64,000 nt of DNA from Ilyonectria destructans (lineage: Eukaryota > Ascomycota > Sordariomycetes > Hypocreales > Nectriaceae), in the NCBI GenBank assembly GCA_020740775.1, contig JAHEWK010000002.1:868001-932000 (forward strand). The letters run 5' to 3'. This document shows positions 44,190 to 56,221 of this stretch, piece after piece. The notes beneath the pieces are model-generated. The model saw only the letters and a list, made by a program, of their open reading frames with translations, was not told where the DNA came from and did no database searches. The number at the start of each line of letters is the position of its first letter. The first letter of the stretch is position 1. The position numbers were made by a program, and so were the translations under genes.

Positions 44190-47100
44190 ATGAAGAGGTA
44201 TAGAAAGAAACACCCCGCCCAAAAGGCCCCCTTGCGGATAGCTCAAGGCAATGTCGGAAAGACAGCTGCAGCACACTCGGCCTTCCTCCAGCTCTGCTGG
44301 GAAGACCGGATAGACATTATCCTAGTCCAGGAGCCCTGGGCACAACGAAGCGGAAGGAAGTTCTTTACCTCTCACCCAGGCTATAAGGCCTACCTTCCGA
44401 TTGACAATTGGACGGACCAAGAGACCCAACCAAGGGTTATTTCCTATGTCAGAAAGGCTAGCCGTCTAAGAACGGAATAGATGAGACTGTGGGACAGCTG
44501 CTGAGACCTTCTTTGGCTAGAGGTTAATAAGATGACTGTTATTAATATCTATAAGCAGCCAGCCTGCCCAAGGAATCAAGCGACAAGACTTCTTCTAGAC
44601 CTCTAGCTGCCACAGCAGAGCTTGGTGGCAGGAGACTTTAATTCCTGGTACCGGATGTGGGATCCAGAGGTCATACAGACGAGGAACGACGGCCAAGAGA
44701 TAGCTGCCTGGGCCTCTGACCAGCAGCTAGATTATATCGGCGAGCCCGGGGTCCCCACGCAAGATGGCGGACACACCATCGATCTAGCATTTTCAAATAT
44801 ACCGCACGCAACAGCTAGAGTAATGGATCGGCTGCACCCAGGGAGGGACCACGAGGGTATCCTAATAACCCTCCCACAGGCACAGACCATCCGGCTTGAA
44901 CAGCATAGACTAGCTATTCCGGACTGTAAGCTAGAGACCTTTACCGGCCTCGTTGAGCTAGGCGTCTGCAACCTCCCCCAGCTGCCAGAGACGCCGGCTA
45001 GGGAAGATATCGATACAGCAGCAGCCGCACTGCTAGCAGCCCTGAGGGAGGCGGCAGCAGCTGTTCAAAAGCAACCTAAAGACAACTACAGCGCGCCGTG
45101 GTGGACTGAGAAATGCCGGACAGCCCTAAAGGCCTATCACAAGGCCCGCAGGGATAACACAGGGGACCTCTTGCTAGAGGAACGGAAGGAATTCCTGTAG
45201 GTTGTGCGGAAGGAAAAAGACAGCTACTGGATCGGCCGGATTGATGGGATTAAGTCAGATAAGGACCTCTATGAGATTGTTCAGTGGCACAAGCTGGGTC
45301 CGGCTGTTAGCTCCCCCCCTCTAGTCCTAGACGGAAGGGTCATAGCCAACAGCACGGATAAGGCCAACACACTCAAACAAGCCCTCCTTGAGAGACGAGA
45401 CAGCAACGAAGACCTAGAGACAGATCCGCTTGAGATCCCTAGCGTACCGCAGAGACAGCTGCCGTGGGACCACCACATCTCACTCGAAGAGCTAGCAGCT
45501 GCTACTATTAGGGTTAAAAGTACGTCGCCGGGTACAGACGGTATCTCGGTCCGACTGCTACAGGCCTGTTGGAATGTTATCCAGTATAGGATATAGCAGC
45601 TATTTCAAGCCTGCCTAAAGATCGGATACTTCCCGGAAGTCTTCCGTACAGCTGAGGTGGTTATGATGAAGAAGCCAGGAAAGAAGGACTATATAAGCGT
45701 CCGAGCCTGGAGACCAATTTCCCTGCTTTCCTGTCTTGGCAAGGGGCTCGAGAGACTGTTGGCAAGGAGGATAGCGACGATAACCCTTCTGCACAAAGTC
45801 CTTAGCGCCCAGCAGATAGGGGCTCTGCCGGGCAGGTCAGCCACCGACCTGCTAGCCTGTGTGACACATGAGATCGAATATGCCCTAGAGAATCGGGGCA
45901 CAGCTGCAATGGCTACTCTTGATGTACAGGGCGCCTTTGATGCCACCCTCCAACGAAGGCTGATGCTACGGATGATCCAACAAGGCTGGCCGCGACAGCT
46001 AGTCCGGCTTGTTGGGGCATTTATGGGAGGCCGGCTAGCTAGCATCCGGCTAGACGATACGACAACAGAAACCGGCCCTATCCTCTGTGGGCTGCCGCAA
46101 GGATCCCCTCTGTCTCCAATTCTCTTCCTGCTCTATATAGCAGATATCTGTTTGGAAGATCAGATACACCGCTTCGGCTATGCAGATGATATCTGTATTA
46201 TACGAACTGAAAAGACCCCCCAGAGGAATCTGGAGCTGCTGAGCCAAGATGTCGGTTAGATCCTCAATTGGGGAGCTGAGAATAAGGTTACCTTCGACCC
46301 AGAAAAGGCAGACTTGATCTTCTTTATGAGGGCTAGGTCTGATGAGGCTCTAGAGGTAGAGGTCTCTATATTAGAATATAACTTCTCTATCTAACTAAGC
46401 TGAGACCCAGTCTGCTGGCTAGGTGTTTGGTTCGATTAGAAGCTGTGATTCTAAGAGTACATAAAGGAACGGGCAAAAAAGGCCAGAGTAGTCGCCAGTC
46501 ACCTGCAAAGCCTAACCAATACCCGGCGGGGACCTCCAGCTGGATCCCTTAGAAAGGCAGCCCTAACCTGTATGTTGCCGAGCCTACTGTACGGGGCTGA
46601 GGTCTGGTATAAAGGAAGCTTAAAGACAAGACGGACTGCAAGATAGAACCTGGAGCTGATTATTGCAACTAGATAGGAACATCTGCTGGACGAGGTCTTA
46701 AGTGTTATCAATACGACGAATCGGGCTATCCTTTCGGTCTGGCGGACAACCCCTAACCTGGCCCTCTATAAGGAAGCTGGAATACCTACAGCTAGGATTG
46801 CCCTCAATGCAATCCAGCTTCGGCTTGGCCAATGCCTTAGGTCCGTTGATCAGGACCACCCTCTGACACACAGGGTAGCCAGACGGCCCTTCCCACGAGG
46901 CAGGGGCTACAGAGGGCTCCAGCTAGCACGAACAAGAATACAGAGGGCAGTAAGGCTGCTCCCTAGATCCCCAAGACTGAAGATCCTGCCCAAGAGGCAT
47001 TAGCCGCCCCCAGCGATACTAGCCGATAAGGGGTCTAAAGAGGAAATAGCTAAGACCTTCCGGGTTTGGCTGGAAATAGTCCCAGATAACAATCTAATAG

Positions 47101-47860
47101 TCTATTCAGACGGATTAAAGGGCCATACTGGAGCTGTCGGCTGGGGCTATATTATCTACCGAGCAGGCAGGAAGGTAGCCGAAGGAAAAGGCTGACTTAG
47201 CCTTGCAGAAGTCTTCGACGGAGAGGTTGAAGGAGCCCGATACGGGCTCCAATGAGCCTGTCAGATCAACCAGAATACTTAAATCCACACTTATATTAAT
47301 AACACATCGGTCATCTAAGGGCTGCTAGGGGATGCCCCAGCTAGCTTGCAAGAGGCCTTCCTAGACTTCTAGCAGATGGCTGCTACAGCCCGGGTCCAGG
47401 TCCATTGGGTCCCAGGGCATCAGGGTATCGAAGGAAATAAAAAGGCCGACCAGCTAGCAAAGGCAGAAGCTGCGCTTCCGGAAGATAAGTGGGCGCCGCC
47501 TACAATAGCCGGAATCGGCAGCCTGCGAAGGTCTAAGATTAGAGCCCAATTTGCCGACTGGTGGGAGGAAACAGCCCCTACCTGCAGAGGATATCAAGAC
47601 CTAGGTCTTATAGCCTCTCTAGCCTGCCTAAAGGAACTAAACCTCCCTCGCCCAGTCCTACACAACCTGCTAGCCGCAAGGTCAGGCTACGGGGACTTTG
47701 ACTGGTATCATCGCCGGTTCCAACACAAAGACAATCAACGCTGTTTATGCGGAGGGCTTCGGGCCCCAGAGCATCTCATCCACTATCAGAAGACCAAGCA
47801 GCTGCAGCAGCTGTGGCCGGTCTTCAAGCCCAACCCAAGGACTCCAAGGGACTATTAGCT
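44190..47860 (+). pseudogene. LINE ORF2 (endonuclease-RT-RNase H), many stops
   Basis: One frame carries all three domains but is broken by stops at 44478, 45198, 45594 and 46257 (all TAG), then by clusters in the RT-RNase H linker (for example TAG, TGA and TAA within 46435-46455) and within RNase H. Most stops sit where Gln, Arg or Trp would be expected, so a single C-to-T or G-to-A change explains each. The reverse transcriptase catalytic YADD is kept. Confidence 0.82.
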
Positions 47861-48183
47861 ATGTCTGATAGCTAGCCCTACGGACTTTGCAGCCTTCCTG
47901 AAGACCACTCGGTTCTTCGAGACGATCTGCCCGCCCTCTCTTAAGAGATAGACTGGCAGATCCCTCCTTTTTCCCTGCTAGCAACCCTAGCAGACCCCTT
48001 GAGAGACTCTCTCAACGACTTTAGACCTTGACTTCAAGATCCCTTAGCCAGCTACAGACCGAATACGAGCTCGAATGAAGGAGCCCACGGGTGCGGATTG
48101 CAACTTTCCTAGCTACTAGGCCAGATGTGCAGGATATCCTATAGCTGCGTTTAGCTGTTAGCTTAGCTGTTAGCTGTTAGATA

Positions 48184-50866
48184 GTCTTCTGCACGCCAAA
48201 TGCCCCCAGGGAGGCTGGAGCGCCTCGCGCTCCCTTTGGCGTTAATCATATCTCTCTCTCTCTCTCTCTGCCGTCGTGTGGTTAGAGCTTGTGCAGATAG
48301 CTCCTCTGCTTCACCCCATTGGCCATCCCATATAGAAAACCCAGCTACCTTGTGCAATAGGGTTGCCTTTGCAATATTTTCGTCCCCTGAGTCAGTGCCT
48401 TTTAATTTCAGCACAGACCGCACATGTGGGAGATATGCGACGGATAATGCGTGGTTCTTATAATAACTCTCTGGATAAGCAGCAGACACCGCTAAGATGG
48501 CCAGTTCCGTAAACTGAGATACCGTGTTCTTTTTAGTCAACCACTTTCGAGTGACCAACTGCACGAGGCGGTGCATATCCAGATGCTCGTCCTTACCCTC
48601 TGCGATAAAGGAAAAGGCCTTGAGAACACCCAAGGCTTTCGTAAGCGTGACGTTGCTCCCAAAATTACCACCATGGTCTTTTTGAGTGTAATGAAACAGG
48701 AACTCCATGGGAATATCCTGACGATCGAGGAGGCACATGAACGAGAGAAGCTTCCCGGCCAGTGGATTTTGCTGCTCAATCTGTTGAAATGAAAGAGTCC
48801 ATGTTTCTGCAACTGCACGAGGAGCTTCTGGTTCTCTCCCTGTGGTCTCAAACTCTTCGCTCAATAGATCGACAAGGTTTTGATCACTTTGGTCGAGGAG
48901 CTGCAGATAATCCTTGATCTTGAGGACGTTCTCCTGAATGAATGCAGCTGCTTGCGCGAGAGCGAGTGGTAGATACTCCAGCCGAGAAGAAAGAATCGAT
49001 AGTTCGGTAGAGGAAGATTCTATTCTTCCAAGCCTTGTCCGAAGCAGCTGGGCCGACTCACTCTCGTCCATGTTACAAACACCAATTGTGGGGTTTCCTT
49101 TTGTCAACCTCGATGCCGCCATCAGGTTTCTTGTCGTGATAAGCAGGGATCCATGAGCGCACTCCGGGATATAGCGTCCAAGTCGATGTTGATGGGTCGT
49201 TGCATTTGCCGGCTCGGCGGACTGGCTGAAAAATACCTGGGCATCATCGGCGTTGTCGATTATCATGAGCCAATTTCCCCATTCTCTTTTTTCCAGCCAT
49301 GTCTTTACTAGCTGTAGCATATCGGTCTTAGAGTCATCGTAGCCAGGGATCTGACATTCCTGTGCGATGTACGCGAATGCTTGGCGAAATCGCTCGGCGT
49401 TACTGGCATGAACCCAAAACACCGAGACCTCTGGGTGTTCGTCTTGTAGCCAATAGGCATATGCCAAAGCAATCTGGGTTTTCCTGTCCTGAATTAGCAC
49501 ACTATGTATAGCTGAAAACAAACAGTGGGAAATACGAACCCGATCCCACCGAGGCCATGGAGCGATACCCTTGTCTGTGACTTGCGTTGGGACTCGGGCT
49601 GGTTGTGGCCAAGCTGACATTTCAACTGTTCAAGGATCCCGGACCGCCCAACGAAATCCGAGTTGCAGGTGTATGGCACGAGAACTGAGGACAAATTAGC
49701 ATGAAGAGTGTTGGTAGCCATCTGATTTGCCTACAGTGTCTGCCGGCAACCTTGGGCTCTTGTGCTTCTGTATTTCGTGAACTGTCCTGGTCATCAGCCA
49801 GAGCGAGAGCCCCGACCCACCGCTTGAGTTCGCCACAAATAGCCATGAACCCCGCATCGTGTGGTTCAGAAAACTTGATCATCTGCTTGTGGTTGCCGTG
49901 AATGCCTATCTGATTATACCCCGGGAGAATGGCTGAATCCCGTGGGACGACAAATCCAATTCTGGGTAGTGGTAATTGTTCATAGAAGCAAGTGATCTCG
50001 ATGGCGTATCCTTTTGTCTTGTTGCGAGTCAAAACCATTGTATGAAAACTGTCCTGGATCCTGGCAAGGACTTCAGAATCGCGTCTGAGGACTTCAACAA
50101 TCTTGGAATTGGTCTGTTTTATCACATTGATGGACAGTGACATGCGTTCAGCCCAAGTGGCCAGGCCAGATCCATGGTGCGGCGTTCCCAGGAATATGAT
50201 ACCGCGGGTGCAATGAATGATATTACGGAGCTGTGCCTCTGGCCGCTCGTTCGATCTGATTAAAGCCTTTTCCGTGATCAGTATTCATTCCCTTAGAGGC
50301 TCGCATGATCTTACATCTTCGCAAACAAGTCCACCCAAGCTGTGGCAGACGAAAATAATGGGTCGATCATTCTATACAATATTAGCGCCATCCCTATTTA
50401 CAAACGGGTACCCACTGTGTTATCATCCTCCCGATAGGAGGCAAGAGAATTCAACAGATTCCCGGCATGGCTCCCGAGGCGATCTTGTGACACAACGCCT
50501 TGCCAACTAGTTACGTAGGCATTGTATCCGAATGTGAGGATTCGGGCATTCGGTAGTTTAGATGGCAGGAGAGTCTTGGGCCATGGCTCAGATTCCCTTG
50601 AGGCAGTCCATGTCCTCTCCCGATGGCCGCTCAGGCCGTGGATGAATACAATACTGATAGGGACTATTAGCCAGCCACGGTGTTGGCCACTTCGCAAATG
50701 GTACGCACTCAACAAGATCCTCCGCTGACCTATGGAGGCACTTGATACCGACGGGGAAAGTTTTTGCATTGGAAGAAGACGCTGCCGTTGCAGCATTTCT
50801 CTCGGGTTGGCCGCTCTGCCGTATCGGGAGATGCTTGTTCCGTTTGTCTTGGAAGAATTGTCGCAT
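48184..50866 (-). pseudogene. Esterase-NB-ARC-TPR NLR-like gene, truncated by LINE
   Basis: Exons read on the minus strand: 50866-50709, 50653-50416, 50371-50315, 50266 to about 49740, about 49721-49540, and 49483 to the LINE junction. The N-terminal alpha/beta-hydrolase (DUF676-like) domain shows IVFIHGLSGHRERTW, the nucleophile elbow VCHSLGGLVCED and FLGTPHHGSGLATW. The NB-ARC P-loop is VSLHGLGGIG joined to KTQIALAYAYWL, with the Walker B-like WLMIIDNADD and SLLITTRN. TPRs begin near 48340 (WDGQWGEAEELSAQAL). A (GA)n run at 48249-48272 disturbs the TPR frame. The frame change at about 49730 was not resolved and may be an intron or a lesion. The gene class senses non-self in fungi; this copy has lost its tail to the LINE. 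Confidence 0.85.
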
Positions 50867-51957
50867 GGCGGAAAAGGTTCAGAACGATATCCTGCTAAAT
50901 GCTCACGGTGACTGTGTTGTTCGAGATCTCATCTGTAGATAGGCAACGTTGTAGCTTGACAGGTTGAAAATTATCGCAAAATGACGGTCAGCAGGCATCG
51001 AAGAGGTGGCGCATGCCAGCCAGCCTGACGACTGAAGCGGGGTTGTGGTAAGCCACGTCTCAGGCATCAATCAAATTGATTTGTTAAATGAGGTGGACGA
51101 ACTTCGACCCAATCACAGACTCGTCGTCCTTCGCGTCCACGGAGCGAACGATAGACTACCTTAGGTAGGGTGATTCTAGCAACTGTCACCAAGAAATGAC
51201 CAGAAGACACATCAGAATCTCATACAATTTCCAATGTGCAAAACTGCTACAGTCTACTTCTTCAGGGTTGAGATAGCCTACCAAGGCTCGCTGCCTGGCA
51301 TAAAATTACGAATATAGTGGTGCAAGCATCTCTGCCTTGTCTTAAAGCACGTCTTAATCGCTTTAACAAACCTGCTATAATGCTAGTTACGCTATCTTAT
51401 ACGGATCCCCCAAGTTTCTAGAACATTGCATGCTACTTAAAGTTGAAGATTTACACTGTTCTGGATTCATGTCAAAATGAGGTATGGGTTAGTATACACA
51501 TCAGCATGGTGGCACGTATGTTGGGAGTGACTTCGGGCAATGAATATGCGATGACTGGCACAAATGCTGAGATATCCGTATTAGGCAGTATTGATTCTTG
51601 GTACCCCACAACCGCGCTGTGAAATGCTACTGACAGTAACTACCTACTATTTACACTTATCAATACCTTTCTTTTAATCTACAGTTTTTAAATAAGATGA
51701 ACCCTTGAAGTATCCTGATTAAATAATTATCTTACTTCCTATGTATATCCTGACCTCTACGGTCCACTTGACTATTGCATTGGAATCAATGGCGTTTCAA
51801 TAAGACAGTTTCTTGAGTATCTAATTACTAAGCTGAAACGGATCAAGATTGGTCAAATCAATTCTGTGTGTGATCTAGCATCCATCCTTCTGACATCCGC
51901 TCATTGGTGAACTTGAGACGGATACTCGTCACAGCCAGCCACCCCTCCTGCCCACCA
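50867..51957. other. Intergenic region with one copy of a dispersed repeat
   Basis: About 1.1 kb between the NLR start (-) and the MFS permease stop (-). It contains a decayed repeat copy at 51349-51577 (separate entry) and AT-rich flanks. No gene seen. Confidence 0.5.
51349..51577 (+). repeat. Decayed dispersed repeat, copy 1
   Basis: Shares ACGTCTTAATCG, the later TGAGGTATGGG, GGCACGTATGTTGGGAGTG-type and ATGCGATGACT blocks with a second copy at 58233-58441, in the same order and orientation. Identity is broken by indels. It resembles the relic of a coding sequence (RLNRFNKPAIMLVTL), too decayed to assign. Confidence 0.55.
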
Positions 51958-53685
51958 TTAAGTCTGGACCTTGTCTGTCTCATTACCGCTTGTCGGAAAT
52001 TGGTCGACCTGGGTGCTTGCGAACTTGCGTGTGCTGACTCCATGCTTGAAAAGGAGATCGAGCTCACCATATGTACGATCCTTAGTCTCGGGCAGACGGA
52101 AAAAGGCCCAGATGAAGATGATGAGACACCAAGCAGCCCAGAAAAGACCAGCTTTTGCGCCCCAATTCCAAGAGTTGCGACCCAGCATACGAGGCATCAG
52201 AGTGTTGTTAACCAAGCCAGCCATGTTGTTGAAGTTGCGGGCTAGAACGATGGTCTTGGCCTTCAGCCGAGTAGAAGGAATCTCTGCAACGACAGTGTAG
52301 CAGATAGGCCCAATTGCCATGTCATACAGGAATGTATAGAAGACAAGCAAGCTACCAATGGCCCAGCCGACACTGGAGTTAGACTGGTCCACAAAGCCGA
52401 GGGCCCCGACGATAAGGAGGACGACAAAGAGCGAGCCCATGCCAACGAGATAGATAGTGCGACGGCCAAAGCGTGACATCCAGAACCAAGAGAGGACAAC
52501 TCCAATAGCACCGACGGAATATTGCAAGACGTTAAAGTCCAGGGCCTTTTCAGGCGAGAGGCCGGCTTCCAGATAGAACTGAACGGAATAGCCCATCAGG
52601 ACGCTACCGCACAGCGCCTGGGCAGTGTAGCTGATCGAGGCGATTTCGGTCCTGCGCAAGTCGCTGCGCATGAAGCAATGCCAGTAGTTCATTCCAGCAG
52701 AGTGTTCCAACTCCAGGTCGTTGGTAGCCTTAAGCATGGCCACCTGGGCATCGGCGTTGAATGGAATATCGCACTGAGAGACAAGCTTCAGAACAGCCTG
52801 TCTCGCATCGTCGAACCGTCCCTTTCGGACAAGCCACCACGGGGACTCGGGGGCGAATAGAGTACCAATGATAATAAACGGCGGCCACACCCACTGGAGG
52901 GCGAAGGGGATGCGGTAAGACCAATCGCCGCCTATAGTACTGAAGCCGCGGAGCACGCCGGCTGCAATGAGCTGACCGATAACCCAACAGAGGTTGACGT
53001 AGGCAGTTAAGTAGGGACGAAGGATGACAGGCGCGATATCGGAGGCGTAGGCGAGCGTAATGGTTTGGAAAATACCCCACGGAATACCGAGCAAAATGTT
53101 TCCTGCGAGGAGCGTTTGAAGGTCCGGCGCGAAGAAGGGGAAGAAAATGAGGCTAATCATGAGGAATTGGGAGGCCATCATCGTTTTCTTGTAGCCAATG
53201 GCGTCTGAGACCCATCCGTTGAGGTAGAGACCGATGATTTGGCCACACATGCCGCCCACCTGGATGTATGTCTGCCAATTAGCTGAGATGATTTTGTTGC
53301 CATCCGAGTCAACCTGGTCGCCAAACTTGTCTTTGAAGCTGTCGCGCACATGAAAGTAAGTATTTTTCTTCCTTTGACGACCAGGCAAAATGCGGTGCAT
53401 AGAGCCAGTTGAGGTTATAGGATTTACTTACGCGTCATAACCGTAGAAGCTTCCGAGGAGAGACAGGTCGTATCCTTCCATGATAATGGCGGTCGAGAAG
53501 AGCAGGGAGAAGCCGATAGCCTTGGGGTAGAGCCGGAAGCTGTCGCGCAAGGTGAGGTTGTGCTCGAGCTCGGTGGCATCTCGCGCATCAGCCTTGTCGA
53601 CGTCCCATTCCTGGGCGCCGAGTGCTGGCACTGAGTCTACCACATCCTCGGCATGAGTCGGGGAGGTTTTGGGCGACGAAGCCAT
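51958..53685 (-). CDS. MFS alpha-glucoside (maltose-type) permease
   Basis: Two minus-strand exons (53685-53432, 53338-51958; GTAAGT donor, ACAG acceptor) encode 544 residues. Marks of the family are the early IIMEGYDLSLLGSFYGYDA joined to FKDKFGD, the helix 4-5 region GIFQTITLAYASDIAPVILR, APESPWWLVRKGRFDDA, SRFGRRTIYLVGMG, and the tail LPETKDRTYGELDLLF with HGVSTRKF. The combination FYGYDAF...RTYGELDLLFKHGVSTRKF is typical of fungal MAL/AGT-type proton symporters for maltose and related glucosides. About twelve membrane helices are expected. The substrate is inferred from the family only. Confidence 0.92.
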
Positions 53686-55354
53686 GGCGTTGTGGGCTTC
53701 TGTTTTGTCCGTGCAATGGCAGGAGAAGCGCTGGAGACAAGAGTCTATGCAATCAGAAGGAGAGGTTGTGGATGAAGAGAGGGTGACTGGTTTGTGTCTG
53801 AGTGACAGGCTGGAGAGAATCTGGGGAATCTGGGGTTTCTTATAGTCGTACCGCAAACACTTCTCCACGTTCCCCAGACTGCTGGTAAAATTAATGTAAA
53901 GGACCAAGGAAAGCCCAGACTGCTGCTCAGGACTTAGCGTCTTGATTCGGTAGCCACGTGCTAGTCATAGTGACGGTCAAATCGCTGTGGTAAATCTCGT
54001 CGGGCCGACATAAGTCAGGGGGTAGACTATGCAGGGCGCCCAGAGCGTGTTTTGGGTGGTTTTCTAGAAGTAATTGGGAAACCAATCCCGTGTCTGACAA
54101 GAAGTTCGAACCTTAAGTCGGAGCAGCTGAAATTGGACACCCCCCCCTGTTGGAAGCCATATTACCAGTAGCAGAGCTGCGAAAAGGGGGGCGTGCCCGA
54201 CTTCAGGTGCTTTCGACTGACCTGAATTGTTTGAAGCTCGAGCCACTTTGTCGTCACCTTCGACTCCCCTGGTCGATTCCCTGGTTTTGTCGGTCCGACA
54301 AAAACTTCTGACGACACGCGACACTATCGCGCGTTCCTTTCGTCGCACTAAACTAATCAGAGCCTAATCGATGGGACCTCGTTTCCATCTGACGAACGCA
54401 TTCAGCATTGCGTGTTATATCGGCTACGACACTTCTTCAACCTCGCTTCAATGAGCCGCAGAAAACTCGTCGTCGCTCAACGCCGAAAACGTACCCTGGA
54501 CAGGCTTGGCGTTCTCGGGTGCTATGATCAATATTGACTGCTACCTCACGGACGCTAAAATACCACCGAGTCGGCGAGCCCCGTCTCAGGATCTGCAAGT
54601 TAAGCTTCCCCGCGTTAAGCGAAACCGCCCCGGCAGCGATCCTCCGTTACCACGAGGACTTGGCCATGCTCATACACAGCCGGCAGACCACCGAATGTGC
54701 CCAACGCGCAGAATGGAAGCTAACGCTTACTGAACGACTTGATATTCCGCGTCTGTTGTCTGTGCGCCTTTTTTTCGTATTTCTCTAAACGGGAGGAAAT
54801 AAGATAGCCAAACTCAGGCTCCAGACCTTGAAAGAACGATTGAACAGCCTCCAGATACTCCATTTTTATTACCCATTCGTGTTTCTATGAGCCCTGTCTC
54901 GGAAAGTTTCCCTCGCCATTCTGTCCAGCGTTGATTTCGATCGACTTTTATATTCACAGGCAATGGATGATGGCCATACTCGCGCTTTCGGCCTTTAATT
55001 TGGACCGCTACCCTATAACATATCCAAGGTGTTCGAGCCAGTCGAACTCTATGTATTCCAAATGAAATAAAATATCTTGACTTGGATAACAAACAAACAC
55101 GGATAGTCCTGCACAAATCGAAACGTGTTTCAGCATAACCTTCGGCCCGAAGAAACAGAAGAGATGTATCCAAGATGGGTGCAAAGTTGTGAGGTACCTC
55201 AACTTGAGCACCTGAAACGTCCCAAACTTCCTAACGTTCCAAGAAACGCCGACAATCAAGGTCGTAATCCAGATGTTTAATCATCATCAAGGAACTCTTG
55301 GCCAAGAAACCTTGTCGGTGGTACTGAAGAGCAAGGCGCCGAGAACGAAGTTAT
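53686..55354. other. Permease upstream region, gene status unclear
   Basis: About 1.7 kb. The left part is the permease promoter and holds two CGG-N-CCG palindromes (53999 and 54283, separate entry). Between 54450 and 54790 two overlapping ORFs exist in different frames (for example AFSGAMINIDCYLTDAK), without family features. They may be decayed coding sequence, but I cannot assign them. Confidence 0.4.
53999..54301. promoter_or_regulatory. Two CGG-N-CCG palindromes upstream of permease
   Basis: GTCGGGCCGAC at about 54000 and TTTTGTCGGTCCGACAAAA at about 54283-54301 are odd-length perfect palindromes around one central base. CGG/CCG inverted half-sites are the form bound by Zn2Cys6 dimers. 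They lie about 310 and 600 bp before the permease start. A third copy of the core lies at 57795. Confidence 0.4.
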
Positions 55355-56221
55355 ATGACGGCACATCCTCAACGCCATGGACTTTCTAGATATCCATTCG
55401 CTTCAGTCAATCTACTCAAGACTTATTGCGATGAGAGACGGCCCTGGTGGCTTACAATGACTCAGACAACGTGCATTTCCACAGTTCGCGGGTTTACGAA
55501 CGACACTTCCCCAGATCAAACCATGAACGACATCTTTGCTCCCCTCGAAGAAATCCACTTCGCCGTACAATTTTCAACATTGTTGGAGCTTGCCTATCAA
55601 GACTCTCAGAGTTTGACGAGTACACCATCACTACTCGCTTCTGGATGGGCAAACAGAACTATCTTCATTAGCTCCGCCACCACTTCCGCTGATGGATGCG
55701 TCGACGCGAGCTCAACTCCCTCAAGCGGAACCAAACACGACCCAGTATTCGGCTCGCTTGAGAACCAAGACAGGCAGAACACCGAGATGGAAGGTCTTGG
55801 TTCTCTTTCTGCGCCGAACGGCGAGCATGCACAACTACGAGAGGAAATCTACAGATGGCTTGCACTAACAGAAGATTCTTCTCGGTTGTCGTACGCAAGA
55901 CAGAGTGAACATGAAGAGAGTGATTCTTGCACTTTCCCAACCCCGTTTGGACGGGAAGTCGAGTCGCCTTCTGACAGCAGGAGTTCATCTGCGACAAGCC
56001 ACTCGTCCACGGAAGCTTGGAGCCAAGGAGAAGCTCGTGGGGAAAAGGATAGTCAACCTGTCAAAATGGCTCTCCCCCAACGGTTTCACGACGGGTATCA
56101 TGCTGCTTTATTGCAGATGCTGTCATTGTCTTCAGTGTCTTCAAGGCGAACCCGCCCGTCATATCGTCGCCAATACCCTAGCGACGAAAATTTGGCTTTC
56201 TGTGAGGGTCCTTGCCATTGA
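55355..56221 (+). CDS. Hypothetical Ser/Thr-rich protein
   Basis: An uninterrupted ORF of 288 residues starts at the ATG at 55355; an alternative start at 55457 (MTQTTCISTV) is possible. It is rich in Ser, Thr and Glu, with SSSATSHSSTEAWSQG in the C-terminal third, and has no signal peptide, membrane span or known domain. The length exceeds that of nearby random ORFs, and the mild acidity resembles fungal disordered proteins, but there is no family support. It could be a chance ORF. Confidence 0.35.
   Translation: MTAHPQRHGLSRYPFASVNLLKTYCDERRPWWLTMTQTTCISTVRGFTNDTSPDQTMNDIFAPLEEIHFAVQFSTLLELAYQDSQSLTSTPSLLASGWANRTIFISSATTSADGCVDASSTPSSGTKHDPVFGSLENQDRQNTEMEGLGSLSAPNGEHAQLREEIYRWLALTEDSSRLSYARQSEHEESDSCTFPTPFGREVESPSDSRSSSATSHSSTEAWSQGEARGEKDSQPVKMALPQRFHDGYHAALLQMLSLSSVSSRRTRPSYRRQYPSDENLAFCEGPCH

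Larger units (their letters stand above)
42389..48183 (+). mobile_element. Tad-like LINE retrotransposon, degenerate
   Basis: This non-LTR element of about 5.8 kb lies on the plus strand. ORF1 (gag-like) starts at 42512 and has late Cys/His knuckle motifs (CCETC, CSNCCGPFPASHENC). ORF2, from about 44190, has an endonuclease (LRIAQGNVGKT; VAGDFNSWYRMWDP; GHTIDLAF), a reverse transcriptase (GLPQGSPLSPILFLLY and YADD at 46179-46190) and an RNase H (VYSDGLKGHTGAVGWG; VHWVPGHQGIEGNKKAD). Endonuclease, reverse transcriptase and RNase H in this order mark the Tad1/MGR583-like clade. The 3' end is a short TTAGCTG repeat tail (48149-48182). Many in-frame stops make it inactive. No clear target-site duplication was seen. 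Confidence 0.9.

Noticed and set aside
54506..54788. Overlapping ORFs of 75 and 84 codons
   Set aside because: Neither shows a family motif and they compete in different frames, so a gene cannot be supported.
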